From NCBI GenBank assembly GCA_036562185.1, contig DATCKN010000022.1:1-64000 (forward strand): a stretch of 64,000 nt of DNA. The letters are read 5' to 3'. Below the pieces are notes generated by a model. That model was given only the letters and a program-made list of their open reading frames with translations. It was not told the origin of the DNA and ran no database searches. Position numbers and translations under genes: made by a program. This document shows, in pieces, positions 8,415 through 17,481 of this stretch. Each line of letters opens with the position of its first letter. The stretch's first letter is position 1. This DNA comes from Thermoclostridium sp036562185. GTDB lineage: Bacteria; Bacillota; Clostridia; DSM-8532.

Positions 8415-8855
8415 AGCTGGTAAAGAAACATAAAACTACATAGAATCAGACTATTGCAGGAATAAGAAAAGACTATGCGGAAATTGTTTAATGCCAGGAA
8501 ACCTTTATCGGAATGCATTTTAAATGTTAAAAGAAACGAGGATAAGCAAACTGGCATGCGCGAAAGCACAATATTTAAACAGTACGGCGGAGTTCACAGC
8601 ATTTATTTTTCAGGCAGCTGCGATACATTCGGCTGAGTTTGTAGAATCGGCTTGGGCAGGCCGAAACCCGGAAATTACTTTTTTTATGGAGCAACACCGG
8701 CTCTCTTGCAAGTGAAGGTTTCCCGATATCTGTAACATAACCGGGTTGAAATACCGGATATTCTATTATTTAAGCCTGTATTTGTATAACAGTGTCATGG
8801 CACGGTGAATAAAATGCTTAATAAAGTGCCTTTTAAAATATAAGGAGGACTGTTT
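8415..8855 (+). other. Gene-poor spacer between yraN and the dipeptidase gene
   Basis: No convincing gene. One frame from an ATG at 8475 codes for 53 residues to a TGA at 8634, then stays open for 32 more residues to a TAA at 8733; the segment after the TGA reads IGLGRPKPGNYFFYGATP. There is no ribosome-binding site before 8475 and I recognise no family. It may be a decayed gene or chance. Confidence 0.3.
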
Positions 8856-9785
8856 GTGATAGTTGTTGATGCCCATTGCGATTCACTGACGAGAGCGGTG
8901 AACAATAAAAAAAGTCTAGTAAGTAATTCTTTTCACTGGGATATAAAAAGGGCATTGGGGTATGATGGTTTTGTCCAGGTTCTTGCTGTATTTCAGGATC
9001 CTGACGAGGAAAAGCCATCATTCAATAATGCAATGAGATATATACATGAAGCAGAAAAAATTGAAAGCCGGAATTCTTTCTTTAAGATATGCAAAAATTA
9101 TGATGATATAAATGCAGGACTTAAGAGCAAAAAAGTGTGTGGCATATTATCGCTGGAGGGCGGGGAAGCCCTTGAAGGAAAAACTGAGAACCTGGATGTA
9201 TTTTACAATGCCGGAGTGCGGCTGATCACCCTTACATGGAATTACCCGAACGAACTGGGGGATGGGGCAAAAACGCAATATAATGGCGGACTTACCGCCT
9301 TCGGCAAAAAAATAGTAAGATTAATGCAGGAAAAGGGAATGATTGTGGATATTTCCCATGCCGATGTGAAAACTTTTGAAGATTGCATGAGCATAAGCAC
9401 AAAGCCGGTAATAGCGTCCCATTCCAATGCGAGAAGCATATGTGACCATCCGAGGAACCTGTATGACTGGCAGATAACAGAGATAAAGAAGTCAGGCGGA
9501 GTGGTGGGGATAAACTTTTATACCGAATTCATCAATAATGGTTCAAAAGCCGATATTCCATCACTGATACGCCATATTGAACATATTTGTGCATTGGCAG
9601 GCGAGGATACCGTCGGCATTGGCGCAGATTTTGACGGAATGGCTTCATTGCCCGAAAAAATTAACGGTGTTGAGGATTTGTATCTGCTGTTTAATGAACT
9701 GGCCAGGTTGAACTACTCTGACAGGGCTGTTGAAAAAATAGCCGGTGGCAATTTTCTCAGGGTTTTTCATGATGTGTTGGCGTAA
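8856..9785 (+). CDS. Membrane dipeptidase family (peptidase M19)
   Basis: 309 residues, typical for bacterial members of the renal dipeptidase family. These are zinc enzymes with a TIM-barrel fold that split dipeptides, some with D-residues. Metal ligands are visible as DAHCD at residues 5-9, a Glu in LSLEGGEAL, and two His in VDISHAD and VIASHSNAR. GVNFYTEF-type and GIGADFDGM segments complete the active site. No signal peptide is seen, so it is likely cytoplasmic. The GTG start at 8856 has AAGGAGG at 8842-8848 with 7-base spacing. Confidence 0.9.
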   Translation: MIVVDAHCDSLTRAVNNKKSLVSNSFHWDIKRALGYDGFVQVLAVFQDPDEEKPSFNNAMRYIHEAEKIESRNSFFKICKNYDDINAGLKSKKVCGILSLEGGEALEGKTENLDVFYNAGVRLITLTWNYPNELGDGAKTQYNGGLTAFGKKIVRLMQEKGMIVDISHADVKTFEDCMSISTKPVIASHSNARSICDHPRNLYDWQITEIKKSGGVVGINFYTEFINNGSKADIPSLIRHIEHICALAGEDTVGIGADFDGMASLPEKINGVEDLYLLFNELARLNYSDRAVEKIAGGNFLRVFHDVLA

Positions 9786-9851
9786 TAAACGGGAATAATT
9801 AATATAAGGGTTAAGAACTTACAGATACAAATGGTTGGATGAGAGGCGAAA

Positions 9852-11201
9852 ATGGACAAGGCAAGAGAGACAGCATTAAAAGTTTTATACGAAACCGAAG
9901 TAAAAGGCGCATACTCGAATCTTGCGCTTAAAAAGTTACTGGCCGGCAAGCAGTTTGATTCACGGGACAGGGCCTTTATAACAGAACTGGTTTACGGCAC
10001 GGTAACAAGAAAACTTACATTGGACTGGATGATTTCAAGGTTTTCAAAGATCCAGCTGAAAAAACTATCCGATTGGGTGCTGCAGATTCTTCGGATGGGT
10101 ACGTACCAGATTGTGTTTCTGGACAGGGTACCGCCTTCAGCAGCCTGCAATACGGCGGTGGATCTTACGAAAAAGTATGCAAAGCAATCTGCAGGTTTTG
10201 TAAATGCGGTACTCAGAAATATTGCAAGAAATAAAGACAAGATCTCCCTGGAAGATATAGATGCATCAAGTATTGTGGAAAAACTCTCAATTAAATACTC
10301 CTTTCCTGTGTATTTGACGGAGGAATGGATTAAAGCCTTTGGTGATAAATTTACAGAAGAACTTTTATCATCACTGCTGGAACGGCCTGAGTTTTCAATC
10401 CGCATTAATACGCTGAAAACAACGGGAGAAGCTCTTGCTGAAGAATTAAAAAGGAGCGGCATTGATGCAGTACCAGGGCATTTTCTTGAAGAAGCCCTGT
10501 ACCTTGAAAACGTATCCGATGTGTCAAGCCTTAATGCTTTTATTGAAGGAAAAATGATTGTTCAGGATGAAAGCTCAATGCTTGTAACAAAAGTACTTGA
10601 TCCGAAACCCGGCGAAAAAATACTTGACGTATGTGCGGCTCCCGGAGGTAAGACCACACATATAGGACAGGTTATGGAAAACAGGGGGCATATTGATGCA
10701 TGGGATATACATGAGCATAAAATCGCACTTATCAATGAAAATGCAAAAAGGCTTGGTATTGATATAATAAAGGCTTCTCAACGGGATGCCCTGATGTTTT
10801 ATGAAGAGGCCACGGATGTATACGACAGGGTCTTGGTTGACGCACCTTGTTCCGGCACCGGAATCATCAGAAGAAAGCCCGATATAAAGTGGAAGAGAAA
10901 AAAGGATGATTTTGGTAATCTGGTTGAGATTCAGAAAAAAATATTATATAATTCGAGTAGATACGTGAAACCCGGTGGTATACTGGTATATAGTACCTGT
11001 TCAATTGATGCAAGGGAAAATGAACAGATTATATCGGCTTTTTTATCTGAAAACAGGGATTTTAGTTCTGAATCACTGGAAAACTGTTTACCGCAGGCAT
11101 TAAAAGATAAAGAGGAGATCAACGGGGGTATACTTAAGTTATACCCTCATATTGACAGGACAGACGGTTTTTTTATAGCAAGGATGAGAAGAAAAGAATA
11201 A
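9852..11201 (+). CDS. rsmB: 16S rRNA (cytosine-967-C5)-methyltransferase
   Basis: 449 residues. It methylates C967 of 16S rRNA with SAM. The N-terminal 140 residues form the NusB-like RNA-binding domain (ARETALKVLYETEVKGAYSN). The methyltransferase domain has motif I DVCAAPGGKTTHIGQ, motif IV DAPCSGTGIIRR and motif VI YSTCSID, the latter two carrying the two active cysteines of RsmB/NOL1 enzymes. It starts a run of tightly packed genes down to thiN, with 6 bases between it and rlmN. Confidence 0.95.
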   Translation: MDKARETALKVLYETEVKGAYSNLALKKLLAGKQFDSRDRAFITELVYGTVTRKLTLDWMISRFSKIQLKKLSDWVLQILRMGTYQIVFLDRVPPSAACNTAVDLTKKYAKQSAGFVNAVLRNIARNKDKISLEDIDASSIVEKLSIKYSFPVYLTEEWIKAFGDKFTEELLSSLLERPEFSIRINTLKTTGEALAEELKRSGIDAVPGHFLEEALYLENVSDVSSLNAFIEGKMIVQDESSMLVTKVLDPKPGEKILDVCAAPGGKTTHIGQVMENRGHIDAWDIHEHKIALINENAKRLGIDIIKASQRDALMFYEEATDVYDRVLVDAPCSGTGIIRRKPDIKWKRKKDDFGNLVEIQKKILYNSSRYVKPGGILVYSTCSIDARENEQIISAFLSENRDFSSESLENCLPQALKDKEEINGGILKLYPHIDRTDGFFIARMRRKE

Positions 11202-11207
11202 GGAACT

Positions 11208-12260
11208 ATGGATAATTTGTTAATTAATATTTATGACCTTGAATTTGATGAACTGAAAAATGAAATAAACAGACTTGGCGAACCCGATTTCCGGGCTAAA
11301 CAGGTATGGCAATGGATTTACCAGGGAGCCGGCAGTTTCGATGATATGTCAAATCTGCCCAAAACCTTCCGGAATAAGCTTAAGGAACTGTTTTATATTG
11401 GGGGAGCCGATATTGTTAACAAGCTTGTATCCAAAAAAGATGGAACAAGAAAATATTTAATGGGTCTAAAAGACGGTAAGGTTGTAGAAAGTGTCTTAAT
11501 GAAGTATCACTATGGCAACAGTGTTTGTCTGTCAACTCAGATTGGATGCCGTATGGGATGCAGTTTTTGTGCATCGTCAAAACTTGGAATAGACAGAAAT
11601 CTGTCTGTGGGTGAGATGGTTGCACAGGTCATAGCGATACAGAAAGATTCGGCAGAAAAGGTAAGTCATATAGTGTTAATGGGAATAGGTGAGCCATTTG
11701 ACAATTATGATAATGTTATTCGGTTTTTAAGAAGAATGAACTCACCAGATACGATGAATATAAGCTACAGAAAGATGACCGTATCCACCTGCGGGCTTGT
11801 ACCCGGAATATTGAAATTTGCTGAGGAAGGATTCCCGGTTAATCTTTCGATTTCGCTGCATGCTCCGAACGATGAGGTTAGGAAAAGTATCATGCCGGTT
11901 GCCAAAAAATACCCAATTGACAACATACTGGAAGCATGTAATATTTATACTCGGAAGACGGGAAGAAGAATAACCTTTGAATACACATTAATCAAAGGCA
12001 TTAACGACAAAAATGAGCATGCTGAAGAACTTGGGAAGAGGTTATCCGGCCTTTTATGCCATATTAATCTTATTCCTGTAAATACAGTGGAAGGAACAGG
12101 GTATTCGAAAAGCGAAAGAGAAAGGGTAGAAACATTTAGAAGAATAATTGAAAAACATGGATTACCGGTTACTGTTCGCAGGGAATTAGGCAGCGACATT
12201 GCTGCGTCATGCGGGCAGTTAAGAAAAAGGTCAATCGAAAGTGACAGGATGGTGGATTAG
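11208..12260 (+). CDS. rlmN: Dual-specificity 23S rRNA/tRNA adenine-C2 methyltransferase RlmN
   Basis: 350 residues. This radical SAM enzyme methylates C2 of A2503 in 23S rRNA and A37 in some tRNAs. The iron-sulphur motif is C114, C118, C121 (GCRMGCSFCASS). The upstream C107 and the late Cys in DIAASCGQL fit the two cysteines used in methyl transfer. The N-terminal region with FRAKQVWQWIY is the RlmN-specific accessory domain. It lies between rsmB and the PP2C phosphatase, as in Bacillus. Confidence 0.95.
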   Translation: MDNLLINIYDLEFDELKNEINRLGEPDFRAKQVWQWIYQGAGSFDDMSNLPKTFRNKLKELFYIGGADIVNKLVSKKDGTRKYLMGLKDGKVVESVLMKYHYGNSVCLSTQIGCRMGCSFCASSKLGIDRNLSVGEMVAQVIAIQKDSAEKVSHIVLMGIGEPFDNYDNVIRFLRRMNSPDTMNISYRKMTVSTCGLVPGILKFAEEGFPVNLSISLHAPNDEVRKSIMPVAKKYPIDNILEACNIYTRKTGRRITFEYTLIKGINDKNEHAEELGKRLSGLLCHINLIPVNTVEGTGYSKSERERVETFRRIIEKHGLPVTVRRELGSDIAASCGQLRKRSIESDRMVD

Positions 12261-12262
12261 CG

Positions 12263-13000
12263 GTGAAATATGCGGCTATTAGTGACAAAGGTATCATTCG
12301 GGAGCAGAATGAGGATTTTTGGAATATTATCCTTGATATTAATGGCAATCCGCAGGCGTTTATTGTTGCTGACGGCATGGGAGGGCACAAGGCCGGCGAT
12401 GTAGCAAGCAAAATGGCTGTGGAATCGATCTCAAAAAGTATTAGTTGCTACCTGGAAAAGAATAAAGACGGTGACGGTACGAATGAAAAGTTTTTACGGG
12501 AAGCAATCAACAAAGCCAATGAAGTAATATTCCAATATGCCATGGAAAACCTGGATGGTTCCAATATTGGTACAACCCTTACAGCAGGGTTGCTTTGCAA
12601 CGGGAAACTTACAATAGCCCATATTGGAGACAGCAGTTTTTACTTAATCCGAAATGAAACCATTGTGAAACTTACCAAGGATCATTCTTTTGTTGGTGAA
12701 CTGGTTGATAAAGGAATACTCGATCAGGAAGAAGCAAGGGTTCACCCGCTAAGAAATCAGATTACAAGAGCTTTGGGTTATGAAGAAGAAGTACAGATAG
12801 ATTTTTACAGTTTGGACGTAATGCCAAATGATATATATCTTTTCTGCACTGACGGACTAACCATGAAACTTTCATCCGATGAATTACTATCCATGCTTAA
12901 AGAGGAAAAGGATTTGAATATTATTTTGAAGAATATGGTGGCACTGGCTAATGAACGTGGTGGGGATGACAACATTACTGCTATTGTTGTGAAAATATGA
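12263..13000 (+). CDS. prpC: PP2C-family serine/threonine phosphatase (Stp/PrpC)
   Basis: 245 residues, the normal size of bacterial PPM phosphatases. Metal-binding motifs are in order: REQNEDF near 13-19, VADGMGGHKAGDVAS near 36-50, HIGDSSFYLI, and the C-terminal ERGGDDNITAIVV. It removes phosphate from substrates of the kinase encoded immediately downstream, and such pairs control cell-wall growth and germination in Firmicutes. GTG start, 2 bases after the rlmN stop, so it is probably cotranscribed. Confidence 0.95.
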   Translation: MKYAAISDKGIIREQNEDFWNIILDINGNPQAFIVADGMGGHKAGDVASKMAVESISKSISCYLEKNKDGDGTNEKFLREAINKANEVIFQYAMENLDGSNIGTTLTAGLLCNGKLTIAHIGDSSFYLIRNETIVKLTKDHSFVGELVDKGILDQEEARVHPLRNQITRALGYEEEVQIDFYSLDVMPNDIYLFCTDGLTMKLSSDELLSMLKEEKDLNIILKNMVALANERGGDDNITAIVVKI

Positions 13001-13032
13001 GTTGAGAGTATAAGTGAATTTGAGGTGCTGGA

Positions 13033-15045
13033 ATGACTGGAAAAGTTCTGAATAATCGTTATGAACTGGTTGAAAAAATAGGCAGCGGTGGCATGGCTGA
13101 TGTATATAAGGCAAAATGCCGGGTATTAAAACGATGGGTAGCAGTTAAAATTTTAAAAGATGAATTTGTTAATGATGAGGAATTTCTGGAACGTTTTGAA
13201 AGGGAGGCTTATGCAGCAGCAAGTCTTAGTCATCCGAATATTGTATCAATCTACGATGTTGGAAGAGAAGGTAACATACATTACATTGTAATGGAATATA
13301 TAGATGGGATAACATTAAAGGAATATATCAGGCAAAATGGAGCATTGCCATGGCAGGAAGCGGCAGAAATAGCAATGGCTGTATTAAGTGCATTGCATAA
13401 AGCACACAGGCACGGAATTATACACAGGGATATAAAGCCTCAGAATATTCTGATGACATCGGATAATGTGCCGAAAGTTACCGATTTTGGCATAGCCAGG
13501 GCGGCTTCGACATCTACTATTACAAGAAAAGTCGATACCGTCGGTTCGGTTCACTATTCGTCACCTGAACAGGCAAGAGGCGGCTATACCGATGAAAAAT
13601 CCGATATTTATTCGGTTGGTGTAACCCTTTTTGAAATGTTGACAGGGAGAGTACCTTTTGACGCGGATAATCCTGTTTCGGTAGCATTAAAACATATTGA
13701 GGAAGAACCTGTTAAACCATCCAGGTTTGTAACTGACATACCCGAGGGGATGGACAAGATTGTCCTCAGGGCAATGAAAAAATCAAAGACCGAGCGGTAT
13801 GACAGTGCATTGCAGATGATAGCAGAGCTTGATCACCTTAAGAAAGGTGAAAATATAGAAGCAAACAGCAATGAAATAGATCTGTTCGCTACCAAAGCTA
13901 TTGGCAGTTTGGAGGAGGATGTTTTGGCTGGTAAAAATGTTAGGGGAAAAAACAAAGGGAAGAATAAGGAAAAAACCGAAAAGAGATCATCAAAGAAAAG
14001 TTTTTTGATTGCATTTGTCTATATCTTGCTGATTGGTATCATAGTAGGCGGTATATGGCTTGCATACGACAAAATTGTAAGAGATGTTGTCGGAGCCATT
14101 CTTGCTCCGAAAAAGCAGCCGGTGGAAGTAATCAGCTATATTGGTTTGCCTGTAGAAGAAGCTATAAGAGATTTGGAGGAAAAAAATCTTCCGTATGTAG
14201 AACCGATATATGAATATCATGACACCGTTGCGGAAGGAATTGTTATTGATCAGAAACCGCCTGCTGGTATATCAATAATGCCCGGAAAAGATGCAATTAC
14301 CAAGGTGGAGCTTATTGTCAGCAAGGGGGCTGAAAAGGTTCAAATACCAAACGATATAAAATTTGCTGACTATTTAGAAGTTGAAATTCGACTCAGGGAT
14401 GATTTAAAATTAAAACCAAAAGTGGTTGCAGAATATAGTGATGAAGTGGCTGAAGGAAGAGTAATAAGAACAGAGCCTGAAATGGGTTCTACCGTAGCCG
14501 TAGGGAGCGAAGTAATTATATACAGAAGCCTCGGCCCTGAACTGAAATATGTTATTGTGCCCGATTTGACTGGCAAGACTATGGATGAAGCAAGGCAGGA
14601 GCTGCTGTCGCGAAATCTAACCATAGGAAAGATTTTTCCCGAAGACAGGGAAGGCTACAAAGGCAAGATAATAAACCAGGAGCCTAAAGCAGGAACACCT
14701 GTTAAGGAGTTGACTGCAATAAACCTCTATTTTGGAGATGAAGATGCACCTTCAGGTGGAGATGGAAGCGGAACCGGAATAGGCACCGATTCAACAGGCG
14801 GTACCAGAGTAACCAGGTATATATACCTTCCTTCAAACAAAAATTTCGGGGATACTGTTGAACTGGTTGTATACTATACTACCGGGGACGCAGGGAATGA
14901 AATATTCCTGATGGGAATTACCCTTAATAAATCTGACTTCCCTCATTCCATTCAAGTACCTGTTACACCCGGTGTAAAAACAACATTAATAGTTTATATG
15001 GACGGTGAATTCCAATATGAAGAGGAAGTTTTTATTCAGCGATAG
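13033..15045 (+). CDS. prkC: Serine/threonine protein kinase with PASTA domains (PrkC/PknB)
   Basis: 670 residues. Kinase motifs are the Gly loop GSGGMADVY (17-25), catalytic Lys K39, HRDIKPQN (131-138) and DFG from D151. A basic linker leads to one membrane helix at about 323-345. Three PASTA-like repeats follow outside the cell, roughly 363-430, 431-500 and 501-568, where related kinases sense peptidoglycan fragments. A Gly/Ser/Thr-rich hinge and a beta-rich tail of about 75 residues end the protein. It is partnered with the PP2C gene 32 bases upstream. Confidence 0.95.
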   Translation: MTGKVLNNRYELVEKIGSGGMADVYKAKCRVLKRWVAVKILKDEFVNDEEFLERFEREAYAAASLSHPNIVSIYDVGREGNIHYIVMEYIDGITLKEYIRQNGALPWQEAAEIAMAVLSALHKAHRHGIIHRDIKPQNILMTSDNVPKVTDFGIARAASTSTITRKVDTVGSVHYSSPEQARGGYTDEKSDIYSVGVTLFEMLTGRVPFDADNPVSVALKHIEEEPVKPSRFVTDIPEGMDKIVLRAMKKSKTERYDSALQMIAELDHLKKGENIEANSNEIDLFATKAIGSLEEDVLAGKNVRGKNKGKNKEKTEKRSSKKSFLIAFVYILLIGIIVGGIWLAYDKIVRDVVGAILAPKKQPVEVISYIGLPVEEAIRDLEEKNLPYVEPIYEYHDTVAEGIVIDQKPPAGISIMPGKDAITKVELIVSKGAEKVQIPNDIKFADYLEVEIRLRDDLKLKPKVVAEYSDEVAEGRVIRTEPEMGSTVAVGSEVIIYRSLGPELKYVIVPDLTGKTMDEARQELLSRNLTIGKIFPEDREGYKGKIINQEPKAGTPVKELTAINLYFGDEDAPSGGDGSGTGIGTDSTGGTRVTRYIYLPSNKNFGDTVELVVYYTTGDAGNEIFLMGITLNKSDFPHSIQVPVTPGVKTTLIVYMDGEFQYEEEVFIQR

Positions 15046-15063
15046 TGAAATGGAGGAGTATGT

Positions 15064-15948
15064 TTGCCAAGAGGCTTAATCCTGAAGGGCGTAGGGGGCT
15101 TTTACACCGTTGAGTGCAGTACCGGAATTTATGAGTGCAGGACAAGGGGGGTTTTCAGAAAAAAAGGAATAACACCTGTTGCCGGGGATTTCGTAAATTT
15201 TTCAATAACCGATGAAGCGGCACGGGAAGGCTGGATTGAGGAAATTGAAGAAAGAACGAACATTTTTATACGCCCTCCTGTGGCTAATGTAAACCAAATG
15301 GCTGTTGTTATGGCCAGGACGCACCCGGAACCCGATTTCCTGCTGGTGGATAAACTGCTTATTACTGCCGAAAAGAACGGTATAACACCGCTTATAATAA
15401 TAAATAAAATTGATTTAATTACAGAACAGGAACTGACAGAGATAATGAATATTTATAAAGGCACGGGGTATCATGTCGTTCCGATGAGTAAGGTCGGAAA
15501 GCAGGGTTATGATGAGCTTCATGAAAAATTAAAAGGCTGTCGGACCGTATTCGCAGGCCAGTCAGGTGTCGGTAAATCCACTATTCTGAACAATATCATA
15601 GATTCATGGGTAATGGAAACCGGAGATATGAGCAAAATACAGAGAGGCCGTCATACAACAAGGCATGTTCAGTTACTTTGCCTCGATAATGATGGTTATG
15701 TGGTGGATACTCCCGGATTCAGCTCAATGTCATTGGAAGGTATTGAGTACAGTGAATTGCCTTCCATGTACCCCGAATTCAATAAACTGGAAGGTCAATG
15801 CAAATTCAACAGGTGCAGCCACATAAAAGAACCCGGTTGTGCAGTAAAAGGGGCTGTCATGTCGGGTGAAATATCAGCAACAAGATATGAATGCTACCAA
15901 AGATTGTATGAGGAGTTGAAATTACAATATGAAAACAGATACAGGTAA
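15064..15948 (+). CDS. rsgA: Ribosome small-subunit-dependent GTPase RsgA
   Basis: 294 residues. A circularly permuted GTPase checking 30S maturation. The N-terminal OB fold (to about 70) precedes NKID (G4), GQSGVGKST (G1) and DTPGFS (G3). The C-terminal zinc site is a CxxxxxCxHxxxxxC-type cluster (GQCKFNRCSHIKEPGCAV). The TTG at 15064 is the start: GGAGG at 15052-15056 has good spacing, while the nearby ATG at 15060 is out of frame. It overlaps rpe by 20 bases. Confidence 0.95.
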   Translation: MPRGLILKGVGGFYTVECSTGIYECRTRGVFRKKGITPVAGDFVNFSITDEAAREGWIEEIEERTNIFIRPPVANVNQMAVVMARTHPEPDFLLVDKLLITAEKNGITPLIIINKIDLITEQELTEIMNIYKGTGYHVVPMSKVGKQGYDELHEKLKGCRTVFAGQSGVGKSTILNNIIDSWVMETGDMSKIQRGRHTTRHVQLLCLDNDGYVVDTPGFSSMSLEGIEYSELPSMYPEFNKLEGQCKFNRCSHIKEPGCAVKGAVMSGEISATRYECYQRLYEELKLQYENRYR

Positions 15949-16621
15949 CAACGAAATTATTATTGCGCCGTCTATTCTGTCCGCCGATTTCACGCGTTTG
16001 AAAGAGGCGTTGGATATGATAAAGGATGCCGGAGCAGACTGGGTTCATGCAGATGTTATGGACGGGCACTTCGTTCCGAATATTACGATAGGGCCGCCTG
16101 TAATAAAATCCATACGAAAGCAAACCGACCTGTTTATTGATGCCCACCTGATGATTGAAAAGCCCGATCTTTTACTGAAAGATTTTATTGACGCCGGAGC
16201 AGACATGATAACTGTGCATGCTGAAGCATGTACCCATTTAAACCGTACACTGCATGTTATTCGGGAAGCAGGAGTTAAAGCCGGTGTTGCATTGAATCCG
16301 ACAACTCCGTTGAATGTTCTGGATTATTGCCTGGAAATAGTGGATATGGTGCTTATAATGACAGTAAATCCGGGGTTTGGAGGGCAGAAGTACATACCTC
16401 AGATGACCGGAAAAATAAAGGCACTGCGTGAAAAGATTAATGAATGTGCTCCGAACGTATACTTACAGATAGATGGTGGCATCAGCACCGATAATATAGC
16501 AGAAGTAACCGCTGCAGGAGCAAATGTGATTGTTGCCGGATCGGCATTTTTCAATTCTCCGGATAAAGAAGGTTTTGTATCCGGGCTAAGAAGTAAATCA
16601 GCTTTTAACGGAAAGATCTGA
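15929..16621 (+). CDS. rpe: Ribulose-phosphate 3-epimerase
   Basis: 230 residues, a TIM-barrel enzyme interconverting ribulose-5-phosphate and xylulose-5-phosphate in the pentose phosphate pathway. Landmarks are APSILSADFTRL, WVHADVMDGHFVPN with a metal His and Asp, MTVNPGFGGQKY, and QIDGGIS with the second catalytic Asp, then VAGSAFF. It sits between rsgA and thiN, the standard Firmicute order. Confidence 0.97.
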   Translation: MKTDTGNNEIIIAPSILSADFTRLKEALDMIKDAGADWVHADVMDGHFVPNITIGPPVIKSIRKQTDLFIDAHLMIEKPDLLLKDFIDAGADMITVHAEACTHLNRTLHVIREAGVKAGVALNPTTPLNVLDYCLEIVDMVLIMTVNPGFGGQKYIPQMTGKIKALREKINECAPNVYLQIDGGISTDNIAEVTAAGANVIVAGSAFFNSPDKEGFVSGLRSKSAFNGKI

Positions 16622-16623
16622 AT

Positions 16624-17259
16624 ATGAACGTTTTGGTTGTAGGTAGTGGAACGGTTGAATCCATTGAAATCATAAAAGAATATTATGATAAGTCGTCTAT
16701 TGTGATATGCGCTGACGGCGGGGCGAGGTATTTATATCAGATTGGCGTAAAACCTCATATTCTGGTTGGGGATTTTGATTCGATTGACCCTGAAATAAAG
16801 AAGTTTTACTACGACAGCGCCATTGAAATTGTGCAATTCCCCCGTCAAAAAGATTATACAGATATGGAACTGGCTTTGGATATCGCAGTGGAAAAAGGTG
16901 CTACAAGGATTTTTATTACAGGTGCGACCGGCTCAAGGCTTGATCACACTCTTTCGAATATTCAGCTCCTACATAAGCTTGCTGATGCCGGTGTGGAAGG
17001 GATTATTGTAAACGGGAACAATTACATCCATCTGCTTACCGATCATATAGAGATTGATAAAAAAGAGGGCTTTTACCTGTCTCTTGTACCTGCAACTCCG
17101 CGCGTTGAAGGAATTACAACGAAAGGACTGGCTTATCCGCTGAAAGATGCAGTAATGGTAATGGGCACAGGTTTGGGCATCAGTAATGAATTTACCTCGG
17201 AAACGGCCGAAATAACGGTAAAAAAAGGCCGGCTTTATGTCATTGTTTCAAAGGATTGA
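16624..17259 (+). CDS. thiN: Thiamine pyrophosphokinase
   Basis: 211 residues. It transfers pyrophosphate from ATP to thiamine to give TPP. Motifs are CADGGARYLYQIGVKPHILVGDFDS in the N-terminal domain and FPRQKDYTDMELAL plus TGATGSRLDHTLSN, which bind ATP and thiamine. The C-terminal beta domain has GFYLSLVPATP and ISNEF. It is the last gene of the rsmB-thiN run. No terminator is obvious in 17260-17481, which otherwise shows nothing. Confidence 0.95.
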   Translation: MNVLVVGSGTVESIEIIKEYYDKSSIVICADGGARYLYQIGVKPHILVGDFDSIDPEIKKFYYDSAIEIVQFPRQKDYTDMELALDIAVEKGATRIFITGATGSRLDHTLSNIQLLHKLADAGVEGIIVNGNNYIHLLTDHIEIDKKEGFYLSLVPATPRVEGITTKGLAYPLKDAVMVMGTGLGISNEFTSETAEITVKKGRLYVIVSKD

Positions 17260-17481
17260 ATTTAAGCCAGAGTAAATCGGAAACAGCAAAAACGCTTTTT
17301 AAGTAACAAAGTTAGTATGCAATACAAGAAGCAGATGATACATTATAAAGAGCTGTGCAGTTCATCCGCATTACATATACCTGAATTTTTACTCCGCCGG
17401 CTTGCTTGTCCTTGCTCTGACTGCACATCTCTATGCTGCATTCCGTATAAGTTTCATTGCATTGCACAATATGTTACCTGA

